A stretch of 38,565 bases of DNA. Source: Alphaproteobacteria bacterium (GTDB taxonomy: Bacteria; Pseudomonadota; Alphaproteobacteria; Rhizobiales; Devosiaceae). The stretch spans positions 1 to 38,565 of the forward strand of contig JAJRRG010000170.1 in NCBI GenBank assembly GCA_024279675.1, written 5' to 3'. This document shows, in pieces, positions 1 through 7,164 of the stretch. The notes beneath the pieces were generated by a model. It was not told the origin of the DNA and did not search any database. It was given only the letters and a program-made list of their open reading frames with translations. The position numbers and the translations under genes were made by a program. Every line of letters starts with the position of its first letter. The first letter of the stretch is position 1.

Positions 1-1407
1 CATCCCCAATATTTCTTCAATTTCAGAGGAAATGAGCAGGACCGCTTCACCCTTGGATGCCATTTCAACAATAAGATCGTAAATGCCACGTTTTGCGCCA
101 ACATCAACGCCCCGTGTTGGCTCATCCGCAATGAGCATTTGGGGCGTGCCCATAGCGGCACGGGCGAATAGAATTTTTTGTTGATTGCCCCCAGACAGAG
201 CATCAATATCCATTTGCAGCCCAGCATGCTTCACTTGCATATCTGAACAAGCTTTACCCACTTCATCCAATTCTTGAGTTTTGTTCAATCCCAACCAATT
301 TGAAAATCGTTTCAGATAGGGCAAGGACGTATTTTCCAAAATTGAGCGACCAATTATCAGGCCCTGTGTGCGTCGCGCCTCCGGGATAAGCGCCATTCCG
401 CATTTGATTGAATGCTCGATATTGGATTGCGTTAAATCTTCACCCAGAAACTCAACCCGCCCCTTATCTGGAATTGTGCTTCCAAAAATGGCGTGAGCCA
501 ACTCACTTCGACCCGCGCCGACCAGGCCTGCCAACCCGACAATTTCACCCGGATGTAATTCAAAACTAACATCCTCAAATTCATTCCTTCGACTAAGCTC
601 TTTGACCTTCAATATTGGCGCTTCCGCAATTTTCAATGGGGGAAGTTGTGGATATTGGTGCTGCAAATCCTGCCCCGTCATGGCAACAATCAGGCTCTCC
701 CGTGTCTCATCATTGGCGGGGCCTGTACGCACATGTTCACCATTGCGTAACACCGTAATTGTGTCGGAAATCTCGAGAACTTCTTCAAGAAAATGAGATA
801 CATAAATGACCGCTTTTCCGCTTTTAGCCAACGAAGTTATGAGTTCCAACAGCTGCTTGGCCTCATGGGTAGCCAAGCGTGCTGTTGGCTCATCAAAAAC
901 TATTAGTTTTGCGTCCCGACTTAAGGCTCGCAATATTTCAACCTTTTGCTGTTCAGCCACGGGTAATGCACCCACTAAAATATCGGGATCAAGCTGCATA
1001 TTAAATTGGTGCATAACTTGCAAAACCTGCTCTCGGGTTTTTTTGGTATCAATAAATGGACCGTTGGTTTTTTCTCGCCCCAAGGCGATATTATCAACCA
1101 CCGAACGCTCAGGTAAAAGAGAAAGCTCTTGAGAAATGCCAACCAGTCCCAATTTCCCACCATTGGCTGGGGACGTTATGGAAACAGGCTTGGCATCGAC
1201 AAATATCTGCCCTTGGTCAGGCTGATGTACACCCAGAACAATTTTTCCAAGGGTGGACTTCCCCGCCCCGTTTTCACCGATCAGCGCATGAACTTTCCCA
1301 GCCTGAAATTCCACATCAATCTGAGAAAGTGCCTGCGTTGCGCCGAAGCGCTTGCTAACCCTTGATAGGGTTAGCATTGGTGCAATTTCTCGCACAGTTT
1401 GTGGCAT
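1..1407 (-). CDS. Sugar ABC importer ATP-binding protein, RbsA type (3' end outside window)
   Basis: This is a double-domain ATPase that would energise uptake of a sugar or similar small solute through a CUT2/ribose-type importer at the inner membrane. Read on the minus strand from the ATG at 1407, it stays open for 469 codons to the window edge; RbsA proteins are about 500 residues, so only the tail is missing. The first nucleotide-binding domain has Walker A GENGAGKST near residue 43 and the degenerate signature VAEQQK that is usual for RbsA. The second has the canonical LSGGNQQ near residue 405, followed by a DEPTRGVD Walker B/D-loop. The start directly abuts the TAA of the binding-protein gene (TAAATG), which implies translational coupling. 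The permease gene is expected beyond the window start. Substrate is not determinable from the ATPase. Confidence 0.93.
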   Translation of the reverse strand, partial: MPQTVREIAPMLTLSRVSKRFGATQALSQIDVEFQAGKVHALIGENGAGKSTLGKIVLGVHQPDQGQIFVDAKPVSITSPANGGKLGLVGISQELSLLPERSVVDNIALGREKTNGPFIDTKKTREQVLQVMHQFNMQLDPDILVGALPVAEQQKVEILRALSRDAKLIVFDEPTARLATHEAKQLLELITSLAKSGKAVIYVSHFLEEVLEISDTITVLRNGEHVRTGPANDETRESLIVAMTGQDLQHQYPQLPPLKIAEAPILKVKELSRRNEFEDVSFELHPGEIVGLAGLVGAGRSELAHAIFGSTIPDKGRVEFLGEDLTQSNIEHSIKCGMALIPEARRTQGLIIGRSILENTSLPYLKRFSNWLGLNKTQELDEVGKACSDMQVKHAGLQMDIDALSGGNQQKILFARAAMGTPQMLIADEPTRGVDVGAKRGIYDLIVEMASKGEAVLLISSEIEEILGM

Positions 1408-2418
1408 TTATCCGCCCCATTGTGCGGTAAACTCGCCTACATTTTCAGCGGTAATTAAACCCCCACCTGGCGCTGAAGCCAAAGGATCAATGCCGCCCTG
1501 ATGGTTTTTGTTGGCTAGGGCGTCCAGCATTGCTTCCATCGCAAATTTGCCCTCATCAGCCGGCGCGCCAAAAACGCCACCAAACCAACTTCCATCGGCA
1601 ATACCAGCAAGCGCAGCTTCTGAGCCGCCCAGACCAATAAGTTTTACCTGACCGGTCATGCCTTCATCTGCGAGTACAATTGCTGCACCTTGCATGGATT
1701 GGTCAGCACCGACCATGACATGAAAACTGTCATTGATTTGCAACATATCTTGCGTCGCGGCAATGCCACCATCTGGCCCAAGATATTTTCCTTCACCTTC
1801 AGCAACCACTGCAATCGAAGCATGACCTGCGATAGTATCATCAAAGCCCAATCGAATGGCATCATCAAGGGGGATGCCTTTGATGCCATAAATAAAGACA
1901 ACTTCACATGGATTAATGCCTTCACACGCCTGAATGGTCAGCTCACCAAACCGTACACCTGAACGGTAAGGGGCAGCCATAACCGACGCTGCAACGCCCT
2001 CAACTTGAGGGTCAGAGGTTTTAAGATCCGTGCCGACAACCTGATTGAGGATAACAACTTCTATGCCCTCGCTGATTGCCAATTCCACATCAGGGATTGC
2101 GCCCGGACCATTGATTGAAACCAAAACAATGCCATCATATTTACCCGACGCAATTGCATCTTGGAATTGTGAGGTTTGCAAGCCCGGATCAAATTGTGCA
2201 TCAAATTCTGTAATTTTTATGCCATTGGCATCAGCTATCTTTTGCATCTCTGCCATTGAAGCGCTGAGCCATGTATTTGCTGAGCTTGCTGAAAGATATG
2301 CCACTTCATAGCCCTCTTGCGCAGAGGCGCTAGAACCAAATGACACAAGCGCCGTGCTGGCAAGAGCCAGTCAAGTTAAGTTGCGAATATTACGCGAAAC
2401 GCGTTTAAGAATTTTCAT
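1408..2418 (-). pseudogene. Periplasmic sugar-binding protein (Peripla_BP_4 type) with in-frame TGA in the signal peptide
   Basis: This is the solute-binding component of the importer whose ATPase follows immediately. The natural start is the ATG at 2418, preceded by a strong GGGAGG ribosome site. It encodes a basic N-region (MKILKRVSRNIRNLT), then an in-frame TGA at 2371-2373 (codon 16). The same frame then continues with a hydrophobic segment and a SASAQ cleavage-like site into a full mature domain. The mature part has the look of ribose/simple-sugar binding proteins, for example IVLVSINGPGAIPD and VMVGADQSMQGA. Total length would be 336 residues, normal for the family. Without readthrough, translation could restart only at GTG 2346, giving a protein without a usable export signal. 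Either a real nonsense mutation or a base error is possible; the rest of the gene shows no decay. Confidence 0.85.
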
Positions 2419-2984
2419 TTTTTCCTCCCGTTATCCGAGCCATCACTATGCACCGGGTATATGGCTTGATGAGTTAGCATCAGTGTGGGTGGGAGGGATA
2501 ATTCGGGTAGGACGATTAGCCGTGCGCTTTACAAAAGGACAGCAATGAATATAACTAATTGATAATTAACTGTTATTTATAGGGGTCGATATTGGGTTGA
2601 GGGGTTATCAAAACCAAAAAACGCAACATTGATGCAATTTGGAACCGATTCTAGCTAATAATTCATCGTCCTGCCGTATGGATGTGGCATTCAAGAATGT
2701 AGAACACTAGGAAGATTATCCCTTTTTGCGCCTGCCTTATTTCACGTTTGCCGCATATCACACGCACTATTTTGTAATGTAGATAATTTGGCAAAAACTG
2801 ACCCAGCCAAACGTCAATTCAGGAAAACACAATTTTCAATACCGCCTAAATCATGTCGCTTGCAACAGTATATTCGTGACTTCCATTAGAATGCAGTGAC
2901 TTAGTTCGCACATATAAATTATGCAAAACTTGGTACCCGGGCAGGAATCTAAAGCAATTTCCGCTGCACAAACAACTTCGGAAT
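2419..2984. other. Gene-free stretch upstream of the sugar importer operon
   Basis: I see no convincing gene in this 566-bp stretch on either strand. It should contain the promoter of the minus-strand importer operon. A short dyad, TAATT-GAT-AATTA at about 2555-2567, could be an operator half-site pair, but that is only a suggestion. The right end runs into the direct repeat at the boundary of the integrated element. Confidence 0.5.
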
Positions 2985-3052
2985 ACATTGATTTAATGAG
3001 TATTTTTTGGTTGCGGGGGTAGGATTTGAACCTACGACCTTCAGGTTATGAG
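2985..3052. repeat. Left attachment site with truncated 3' tRNA-fMet copy
   Basis: This 68-bp block matches 16634-16701 at all positions except two adjacent ones (3001-3002). Positions 3008-3052 reproduce the last 45 nt of the initiator tRNA, including CCA, acceptor 3' strand, T arm, anticodon 3' stem and the CAT anticodon. Beyond 3052 the match ends abruptly. No 5' half of a tRNA is present here, so it is an att remnant and not a functional tRNA. Confidence 0.9.
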
Positions 3053-3183
3053 ATAGATTTTGAGTCTTTTCCTGAGACTGGATTGACCTAGGTAATTCTT
3101 TATAAAGCGTTGAATAACAAGGGTTATATTACAAGTGCCCATTTGATATACTTGGCAGGTGTTAGCGCGAATTTGCGTTAATC

Positions 3184-3203
3184 TGGTACCCATGTGGTAC
3201 CCA
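3184..3203. repeat. Tandem TGGTACCCA repeats, candidate integrase arm site (left end)
   Basis: Two copies of TGGTACCCA begin at 3184 and 3195, one helical turn (11 bp) apart, just upstream of the integrase gene and inside the left end of the element. A matching pair with the same 11-bp period occurs inside the right end (16569-16588). Position and phasing fit arm-type binding sites of a tyrosine integrase. The proximity to the integrase start could also give autoregulation. Binding is inferred. Confidence 0.55.
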
Positions 3204-3240
3204 AAATCAACTACCAGATAAATTGAACTGGAGTGCGAGA

Positions 3241-4395
3241 ATGCCAAAACTCAATAAACGTTTTGTCGATTCCATACATGCAAATGAAGTTGAAGCCGTT
3301 CATTGGGATGATGCATTGCAAGGATTTGGACTTCGTATCCGCCCAAGCGGACGGAAGTCATATATTGTCAAATGCCGTTGTCGCGGCAGACAAATAAAAA
3401 TGACAATTGGAACCCATGGATCAACAACTGCTGAGCAAGCCAGAGTTAAAGCCCGGGGTATTATTGCTGAAGCCGGCGCTGGCATTGACCCATCCTCAGA
3501 GCTATCAAGAACTCGGAAATCGCCTACCATAAAAGAACTGGGCGAACGTTTTCTAGAAGAGTATGTTCCTGCCCATTGCAAAATTTCTACCGCAAAGGAA
3601 TATCGCCGATCCGTTGAGCTGTTTATCAATCCCAAAATTGGAACACGCAAAATTATCGATATTGAGCGCCCAGAAATTGCAAAACTCCATCACAACCTTA
3701 GAGACAAGCCCTACCAAGCAAACAGAACCTTAGGCGTCCTGTCCAAGATGTTCAATCTCGCAGAAATTTGGGGACTACGCACCGACGGGTCCAACCCGTG
3801 TCGACATGTGGCAAAGTATAAAGAATCCAAAAGAGAACGGTTTCTGTCTGAAGAGGAATATCAGCGACTTGGCCAGGCGCTAAGAAACGCACTCGAATAC
3901 AAATTGGAAGCACCTGCCCCTATTCATGCAATTTGGTTGCTCATGTTCACGGGTTGCCGGCTGAACGAAATTGTCACGCTTCAATGGGCTCAAGTTGACC
4001 TTGCCAACAAAGAGTTGCACTTACCGGATTCGAAAACTGGTGCAAAAACAGTTTATCTGGGCGATGCCGCAATCAGACAATTTGAATCTGTGAAAAGGTT
4101 TGCTGACAATGATTTTGTAATAGTTGGCAAAAACATTGGAGCGCATTTAACCGACCTCCAACGCCCATGGCGGCGTATTCGAAAAATGGCAAAATTAGAT
4201 GGCGTTAGATTACACGATCTTCGACACTCATTTGCGAGCGGTGGATTGGCAGTTGGCGAAGGTTTGCCAATGATTGGAAAACTATTAGGGCATACCAAAG
4301 TGCAGACAACCGCGCGATATGCTCACCTTGCGAACAGTCCTATTAAAGAAGCTGCAGATCGGATTGCTGAAAGAATTTCGGCGGCAACAAAATGA
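3241..4395 (+). CDS. Tyrosine-type site-specific integrase (DUF4102 family)
   Basis: This 384-residue recombinase would insert and excise the element at the initiator tRNA gene. I chose ATG 3241 because GGAG at 3230-3233 lies at ideal spacing; a TTG further upstream is also in frame. The N-terminal part (about 1-85) has the arm-binding style of prophage integrases (WDDALQGFGLRIRPSGRKSY). It is followed by a SAM-like core-binding domain and a catalytic domain. Visible catalytic residues are Arg in TGCRLNE, Lys in SKTGAKT, the HDLRH box, His in LLGHTKV and the nucleophile Tyr in ARYAHL. All are in the right order, so the enzyme appears intact. It lies about 190 bp inside the left att copy, as expected for an element that carries its own integrase. 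Confidence 0.95.
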   Translation: MPKLNKRFVDSIHANEVEAVHWDDALQGFGLRIRPSGRKSYIVKCRCRGRQIKMTIGTHGSTTAEQARVKARGIIAEAGAGIDPSSELSRTRKSPTIKELGERFLEEYVPAHCKISTAKEYRRSVELFINPKIGTRKIIDIERPEIAKLHHNLRDKPYQANRTLGVLSKMFNLAEIWGLRTDGSNPCRHVAKYKESKRERFLSEEEYQRLGQALRNALEYKLEAPAPIHAIWLLMFTGCRLNEIVTLQWAQVDLANKELHLPDSKTGAKTVYLGDAAIRQFESVKRFADNDFVIVGKNIGAHLTDLQRPWRRIRKMAKLDGVRLHDLRHSFASGGLAVGEGLPMIGKLLGHTKVQTTARYAHLANSPIKEAADRIAERISAATK

Positions 4396-4405
4396 AATTT
4401 GAGAC

Positions 4406-4654
4406 TCAATGCAGCGGATAATTCACTGCACCTTTCTTATTCTTACGCCTCACAACTGACCACCATGTCCATAATTGGCTTAACTTAAAATGCTGGGGGG
4501 CATCAAGATAATTTTCAACCATATTTGCGCCAAATATTACGACCAGGATTCCGGCAAAAATTGCAATAATTTTGATCTGAGAAAGAATAGGCGATATCGT
4601 ACGATGCGAAATTGCAAGAATGTAGTACGAAAGTTTATATATTAAGGTAGCCAT
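4406..4654 (-). CDS. Possible small membrane protein
   Basis: This reading frame of 82 residues has one clear hydrophobic segment (IKIIAIFAGILVVIFGANMV). It starts at ATG 4654, an ATG that shares a CATG palindrome with the oppositely oriented gene starting at 4653. No family is recognised, and no strong ribosome site is visible. It ends close to the integrase stop. It may be a real small inner-membrane protein or a chance frame; the transmembrane segment is the only support. Confidence 0.3.
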   Translation of the reverse strand: MATLIYKLSYYILAISHRTISPILSQIKIIAIFAGILVVIFGANMVENYLDAPQHFKLSQLWTWWSVVRRKNKKGAVNYPLH

Positions 4655-4988
4655 GAGCAAAAGCGCCAATCTTCATGACAAAAATCTAAAGGCCCGCCTT
4701 CAACGTCTGATGAGTGGCGATTTTCAGATTGATGACATTGCGAGACTGCACGCAGGAAAACGGTCAAAGTCATTTGGTCGCACCAGTTTCAAAGAAATTG
4801 CAGATTTTGTAGCTCATCCGGACAATCGCAGTCGAGGCCCCGTCACCGACCGTATTCACGACATGCGCACAACCTTTAAACCATTGTTTGACAAGGCATT
4901 AAAGGAAAGGGGGGCAAGTTTAGAGGATATCATTGCACGTTCAGAATCTAACTTTCGAATAGCAGGTCAAAGCCTCAAGAGCTGTTGA
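4653..4988 (+). CDS. Small hypothetical protein of the element
   Basis: This 111-residue protein is basic and apparently soluble (MSKSANLHDKNLKARLQRLM at the N-terminus). It has a charged, mostly helical look and no membrane segment or signal peptide. No family is recognised. A weak AAGG lies upstream of the ATG. Its last codons overlap, on the opposite strand, the end of a truncated parB fragment (4967-5104), so its natural C-terminus may have been changed by the deletion that cut parB. It is probably an accessory gene of the mobile element; function unknown. Confidence 0.5.
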   Translation: MSKSANLHDKNLKARLQRLMSGDFQIDDIARLHAGKRSKSFGRTSFKEIADFVAHPDNRSRGPVTDRIHDMRTTFKPLFDKALKERGASLEDIIARSESNFRIAGQSLKSC

Positions 4989-5104
4989 ATACCCCGCGCT
5001 CGGATAGAGGGCAGAATATCCGATATATCGGGGTTCTTGCGTCCATGGCGCATATTGAGGGGTGAGATCTTCAATTGGTCTAATGGGATATGTTGCAACT
5101 GCAT
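4967..5104 (-). pseudogene. N-terminal fragment of a ParB/RepB-type partition protein
   Basis: The ATG at 5104, with AGGAG upstream, opens a 45-residue frame that reads like the N-terminus of plasmid/ICE ParB-like proteins: IPLDQLKISPLNMRHGRKNP followed by DISDILPSIRARGIQQ. Where the conserved QPL-V segment should follow, the sequence turns into LLRL and stops at 4967. The ParB-N nuclease-like core and helix-turn-helix are missing. The preceding gene stops 5 bp upstream of this start, so the order ardA, small gene, parB was an operon. The lost part points to a deletion with a junction near 4970-4990. Confidence 0.7.
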
Positions 5105-5109
5105 TGCTT

Positions 5110-5397
5110 TTACTCCTGTTGGGTTTTGGTTGGGTCTAGTTGGGAAATTTTTGGATTGGGCGCGGCACGCAGGTAATCGAGCAAGTCGATCTGGTTGCGC
5201 TGAATGGTGTTAAACAAGCCGACGTCACACGGGTGTTGTTCACAATTCGCAACCAATGGCGCGGCGCATTTCTGCGCCATGCGGTCATTCGGGGTAATTG
5301 GTGCAACGTCCGGCATCAAATATTGGATGCCCGATGCAATGACCTCCGAATTCCAAATACTGGTTTTGTTCGGCTTGCCGGTTTGTCTTTTGCCCAT
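5110..5397 (-). CDS. Small hypothetical protein between ardA and the parB fragment
   Basis: This 95-residue frame begins at ATG 5397, 5 bp after the ardA stop, with a GGTGAG sequence overlapping that stop as ribosome site. It ends 5 bp before the parB fragment start. This tight packing supports a real gene in an ardA operon. The protein begins MGKRQTGKPNKTSIW and carries two cysteines and no membrane segment. I do not recognise the family. It is probably a plasmid or ICE accessory protein inherited with ardA and parB. Confidence 0.55.
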   Translation of the reverse strand: MGKRQTGKPNKTSIWNSEVIASGIQYLMPDVAPITPNDRMAQKCAAPLVANCEQHPCDVGLFNTIQRNQIDLLDYLRAAPNPKISQLDPTKTQQE

Positions 5398-5402
5398 GGT
5401 AC

Positions 5403-5950
5403 TCACCGTGACCAAAAGACGTGCAAGGTTCCAAAGCCAAGTTCGATGGTGAACACATCACCGCCCAATTTCATATCTCGGCCCATGGAGTCATAGTTGA
5501 TATAGTAGGCAAGGGATTGTGGAATTTCTGTTGTCTGCTCGGTTAGTTCCTGTGCGAAATCAGCAAGGCTTTTATGTTCACCGGCATAGTTTTCAAAAGC
5601 CGATTTTGCGTCTTCCAAACCATTCGCAAAATGGCTAAGTAACCTGCCGCCTAGTTCCCCATGTTCGCCAATAAACTCAGCAATCTTGGCAACGGTTTTG
5701 ATGCTGGTGTATTCACCAATCTCCGCCCCTTCAAAGCCTCAAAGTCGTGGATGGCATATTCTTCTGCATGGGGAATGGGTGAAATTGCCAGCATATCGGC
5801 AATCTCTGATTGAATAGGCTCAACGTCCTGATCGGCCTTAATCCAACGCCCATGCAATTGCCCGTTATTATACGCCGCCAAACATGCCACATAAATTCTT
5901 GGCCCATAGCATTCTAAATATTTTGTTGCCTGTTGTTCCTGTGCACTCAT
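5403..5950 (-). pseudogene. ardA: Antirestriction protein ArdA, frameshifted
   Basis: ArdA is a DNA mimic that inhibits type I restriction enzymes when mobile DNA enters a cell. The start ATG 5950 has AAGGAG at good spacing. The first frame reads PRIYVACLAAYNNGQLHGRW and HAEEYAIHDFEALKG, typical of ArdA. At the run of four G (complement of 5726-5729) the frame must shift by one base to continue as AEIGEYTSIKTVAKIAEFIG and on to the acidic C-terminal EIPQSLAYYINYDSMGRDM. One extra G restores a 182-residue protein, the normal size. The lesion is a 1-nt deletion in a homopolymer, so either true inactivation or a sequencing error fits. ArdA marks this patch as derived from a conjugative element. 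Confidence 0.88.
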
Positions 5951-6010
5951 CTCAAATTCTCCTTCTCGCCGCATTGCCCCCGAGGGTGGGGGGCGGTGAA
6001 AAGACCTGTC

Positions 6011-6113
6011 AGCCCCGAGCTTTCAGGGCGGCGCGCAATGGTTTTGGTAGGAGACTTAAAACGACCTAAACGAATAAAAAGCCAAAACCGTTGCGCGGTG
6101 ACCGCTCGGGGCT
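6011..6113. repeat. Large interrupted inverted repeat upstream of ardA
   Basis: AGCCCCGAGC (6011-6020) is complementary to GCTCGGGGCT (6104-6113). Inside it, GCGCAATGGTTTTGG (6033-6047) pairs with CCAAAACCGTTGCGC (6082-6096) with one mismatch. The folded strand would be a long imperfect hairpin with a 34-nt loop, located 60-160 bp upstream of the ardA start. In conjugative plasmids such as ColIb-P9 and F, imperfect hairpins in leading regions act as single-strand promoters for genes like ardA. Such a role here is a hypothesis. Confidence 0.6.
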
Positions 6114-6188
6114 AAAAGGGTCAACCGCGCCCCAACCGACAGGGGAAATGCACCTCAAACAAAGTCGCTCACTTGCGAGTGTCACTCT

Positions 6189-6207
6189 CCCGAAGCAACG
6201 CTTCGGG
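6189..6207. repeat. Perfect 8-bp hairpin
   Basis: CCCGAAGC (6189-6196) and GCTTCGGG (6200-6207) form a perfect stem with a 3-nt AAC loop. No T tract follows on either side, so an intrinsic terminator is not indicated. It may belong to the secondary-structure-rich leader of the ardA operon. Confidence 0.45.
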
Positions 6208-6357
6208 CAAGCACCAGGGATGGACGCCAACTGGCTGAAACCGCTCCATCGCGGGTTCAATTCACGACAGCCCGGCGACCGGCACTTGAGCTGGGCGGGT
6301 GTCACCAATTCCTAAGTCGGTAACCGCCCATCAAATATTCTTTGTGCTATAAGTGTT

Positions 6358-6969
6358 TTAAACTGGCTTCATAATACGTCGGAGTTGACTTAATTCAACA
6401 CCGCCTTGGTTCCACTCCATTAAAACTTGTCGCCAAGAAACCATAACAACTCCGGCTTGTTTTAAACGCTCGAACGCTGCATCAATCCCAATATTTGAAT
6501 GCCCTAAGCAAGCATCTTTTATAACATGAGCGTCGAAGCCATTTTCGAGAGCGCAAAGGGAAAGATAAGATAACGATGTTTCAATTGATAACCCAGCAAG
6601 CAGTAAGCGCGGTCGATTGTTAACGTTAATCGTATCCACAAAAGAAGGGGCGCTCCATGGATTCGCACCAATCCGATCAAATCTATTGGACGATGACACT
6701 ATTTGATCGAGTTGCTTATATATCCCCGAATTAATGCGGTTGCTTTCAATTGAGCACGTTAAAATTGGAATTTCATTTGTTTGAGCTGAGGCAGCAAGCT
6801 TAGCAACTATTTTCAGCACACCTGACAAATCCTTGGAATCATAGCACTTCTCAAATGAGGATTGAAAATCAACAAAAATTAGTTGAAGCTGATTGGGAGA
6901 GAGAAGAATTTGGTGTTGGCATTTCCCTGGATATTCAGTGCTAAAGTTCAAAATCGATTTACCTTCCAT
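6358..6969 (-). CDS. Isochorismatase-fold (cysteine hydrolase family) protein lacking the nucleophile Cys
   Basis: This 203-residue protein has the isochorismatase/YcaC-like fold pattern: the early Asp motif LIFVDFQ near residue 32 and the late block LLLAGLSIETSLSYLSLCALENG, split here as LLLAGLSIETSLSYLSL then CALENG, near residues 122-145, followed by VIKDACLG. In active family members the position after the ET/EV pair is Cys, the nucleophile; here it is Ser (IETSLSY). The usual active-site Lys is also not obvious. It may therefore be inactive, act with altered chemistry, or be a binding protein. It is the last gene on the minus strand of the cargo block, about 195 bp after the GlpT-like ATPase gene, so operon membership is uncertain. 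Confidence 0.75.
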   Translation of the reverse strand: MEGKSILNFSTEYPGKCQHQILLSPNQLQLIFVDFQSSFEKCYDSKDLSGVLKIVAKLAASAQTNEIPILTCSIESNRINSGIYKQLDQIVSSSNRFDRIGANPWSAPSFVDTINVNNRPRLLLAGLSIETSLSYLSLCALENGFDAHVIKDACLGHSNIGIDAAFERLKQAGVVMVSWRQVLMEWNQGGVELSQLRRIMKPV

Positions 6970-7164
6970 TTGGACACGTTGATCAAAAGCTAATATTCAA
7001 AATGGCTAAAACATTGAATTTTTCAGCATTTCAGATTTAATTTCTTGACTTTGACGCGTTAAATTCACATTTGTTGGATCATTAGTATTTCCCCGTGTCC
7101 AAACACAAAGTTTCTTGGCAACACTTAAAATTTCCTAGCCTGAGTTCCGCTGCACGCTATCGGT

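Larger units (their letters stand above)
5951..6357. other. GC-richer leader of the ardA operon, no gene
   Basis: This 407-bp stretch is visibly richer in G and C than its neighbours and rich in dyads. It holds a G/C-run hairpin at about 5977-5993, the large inverted repeat at 6011-6113 and a perfect hairpin at 6189-6207. Open frames exist on both strands, but they mirror the inverted repeats and show no family features, so I do not call a gene. Confidence 0.5.

Noticed and set aside
2931-2940. A further GGTACCC left of the left att repeat
   Set aside because: It is a single copy without the 11-bp partner and lies outside the element, so it is not counted as an arm site.
3008-3052. tRNA-like sequence matching initiator tRNA
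   Set aside because: Only the 3' 45 nt are present, without a 5' half or acceptor partner. It is the att remnant, not a gene.
6235-6275. GGGTTCAATTC resembling a tRNA T loop
   Set aside because: No matching acceptor, D arm or anticodon arm can be assembled around it on either strand.
6066-6315. Overlapping frames of 74-80 residues on both strands upstream of ardA
   Set aside because: They run through hairpins and inverted repeats, mirror each other and have no ribosome sites or family features.
6969-7103. Inverted 10-mers TTTGGACACG (6969-6978) and CGTGTCCAAA (7094-7103)
   Set aside because: They are short, 115 bp apart and flank no mobile gene or promoter I can identify; chance is the simplest view.
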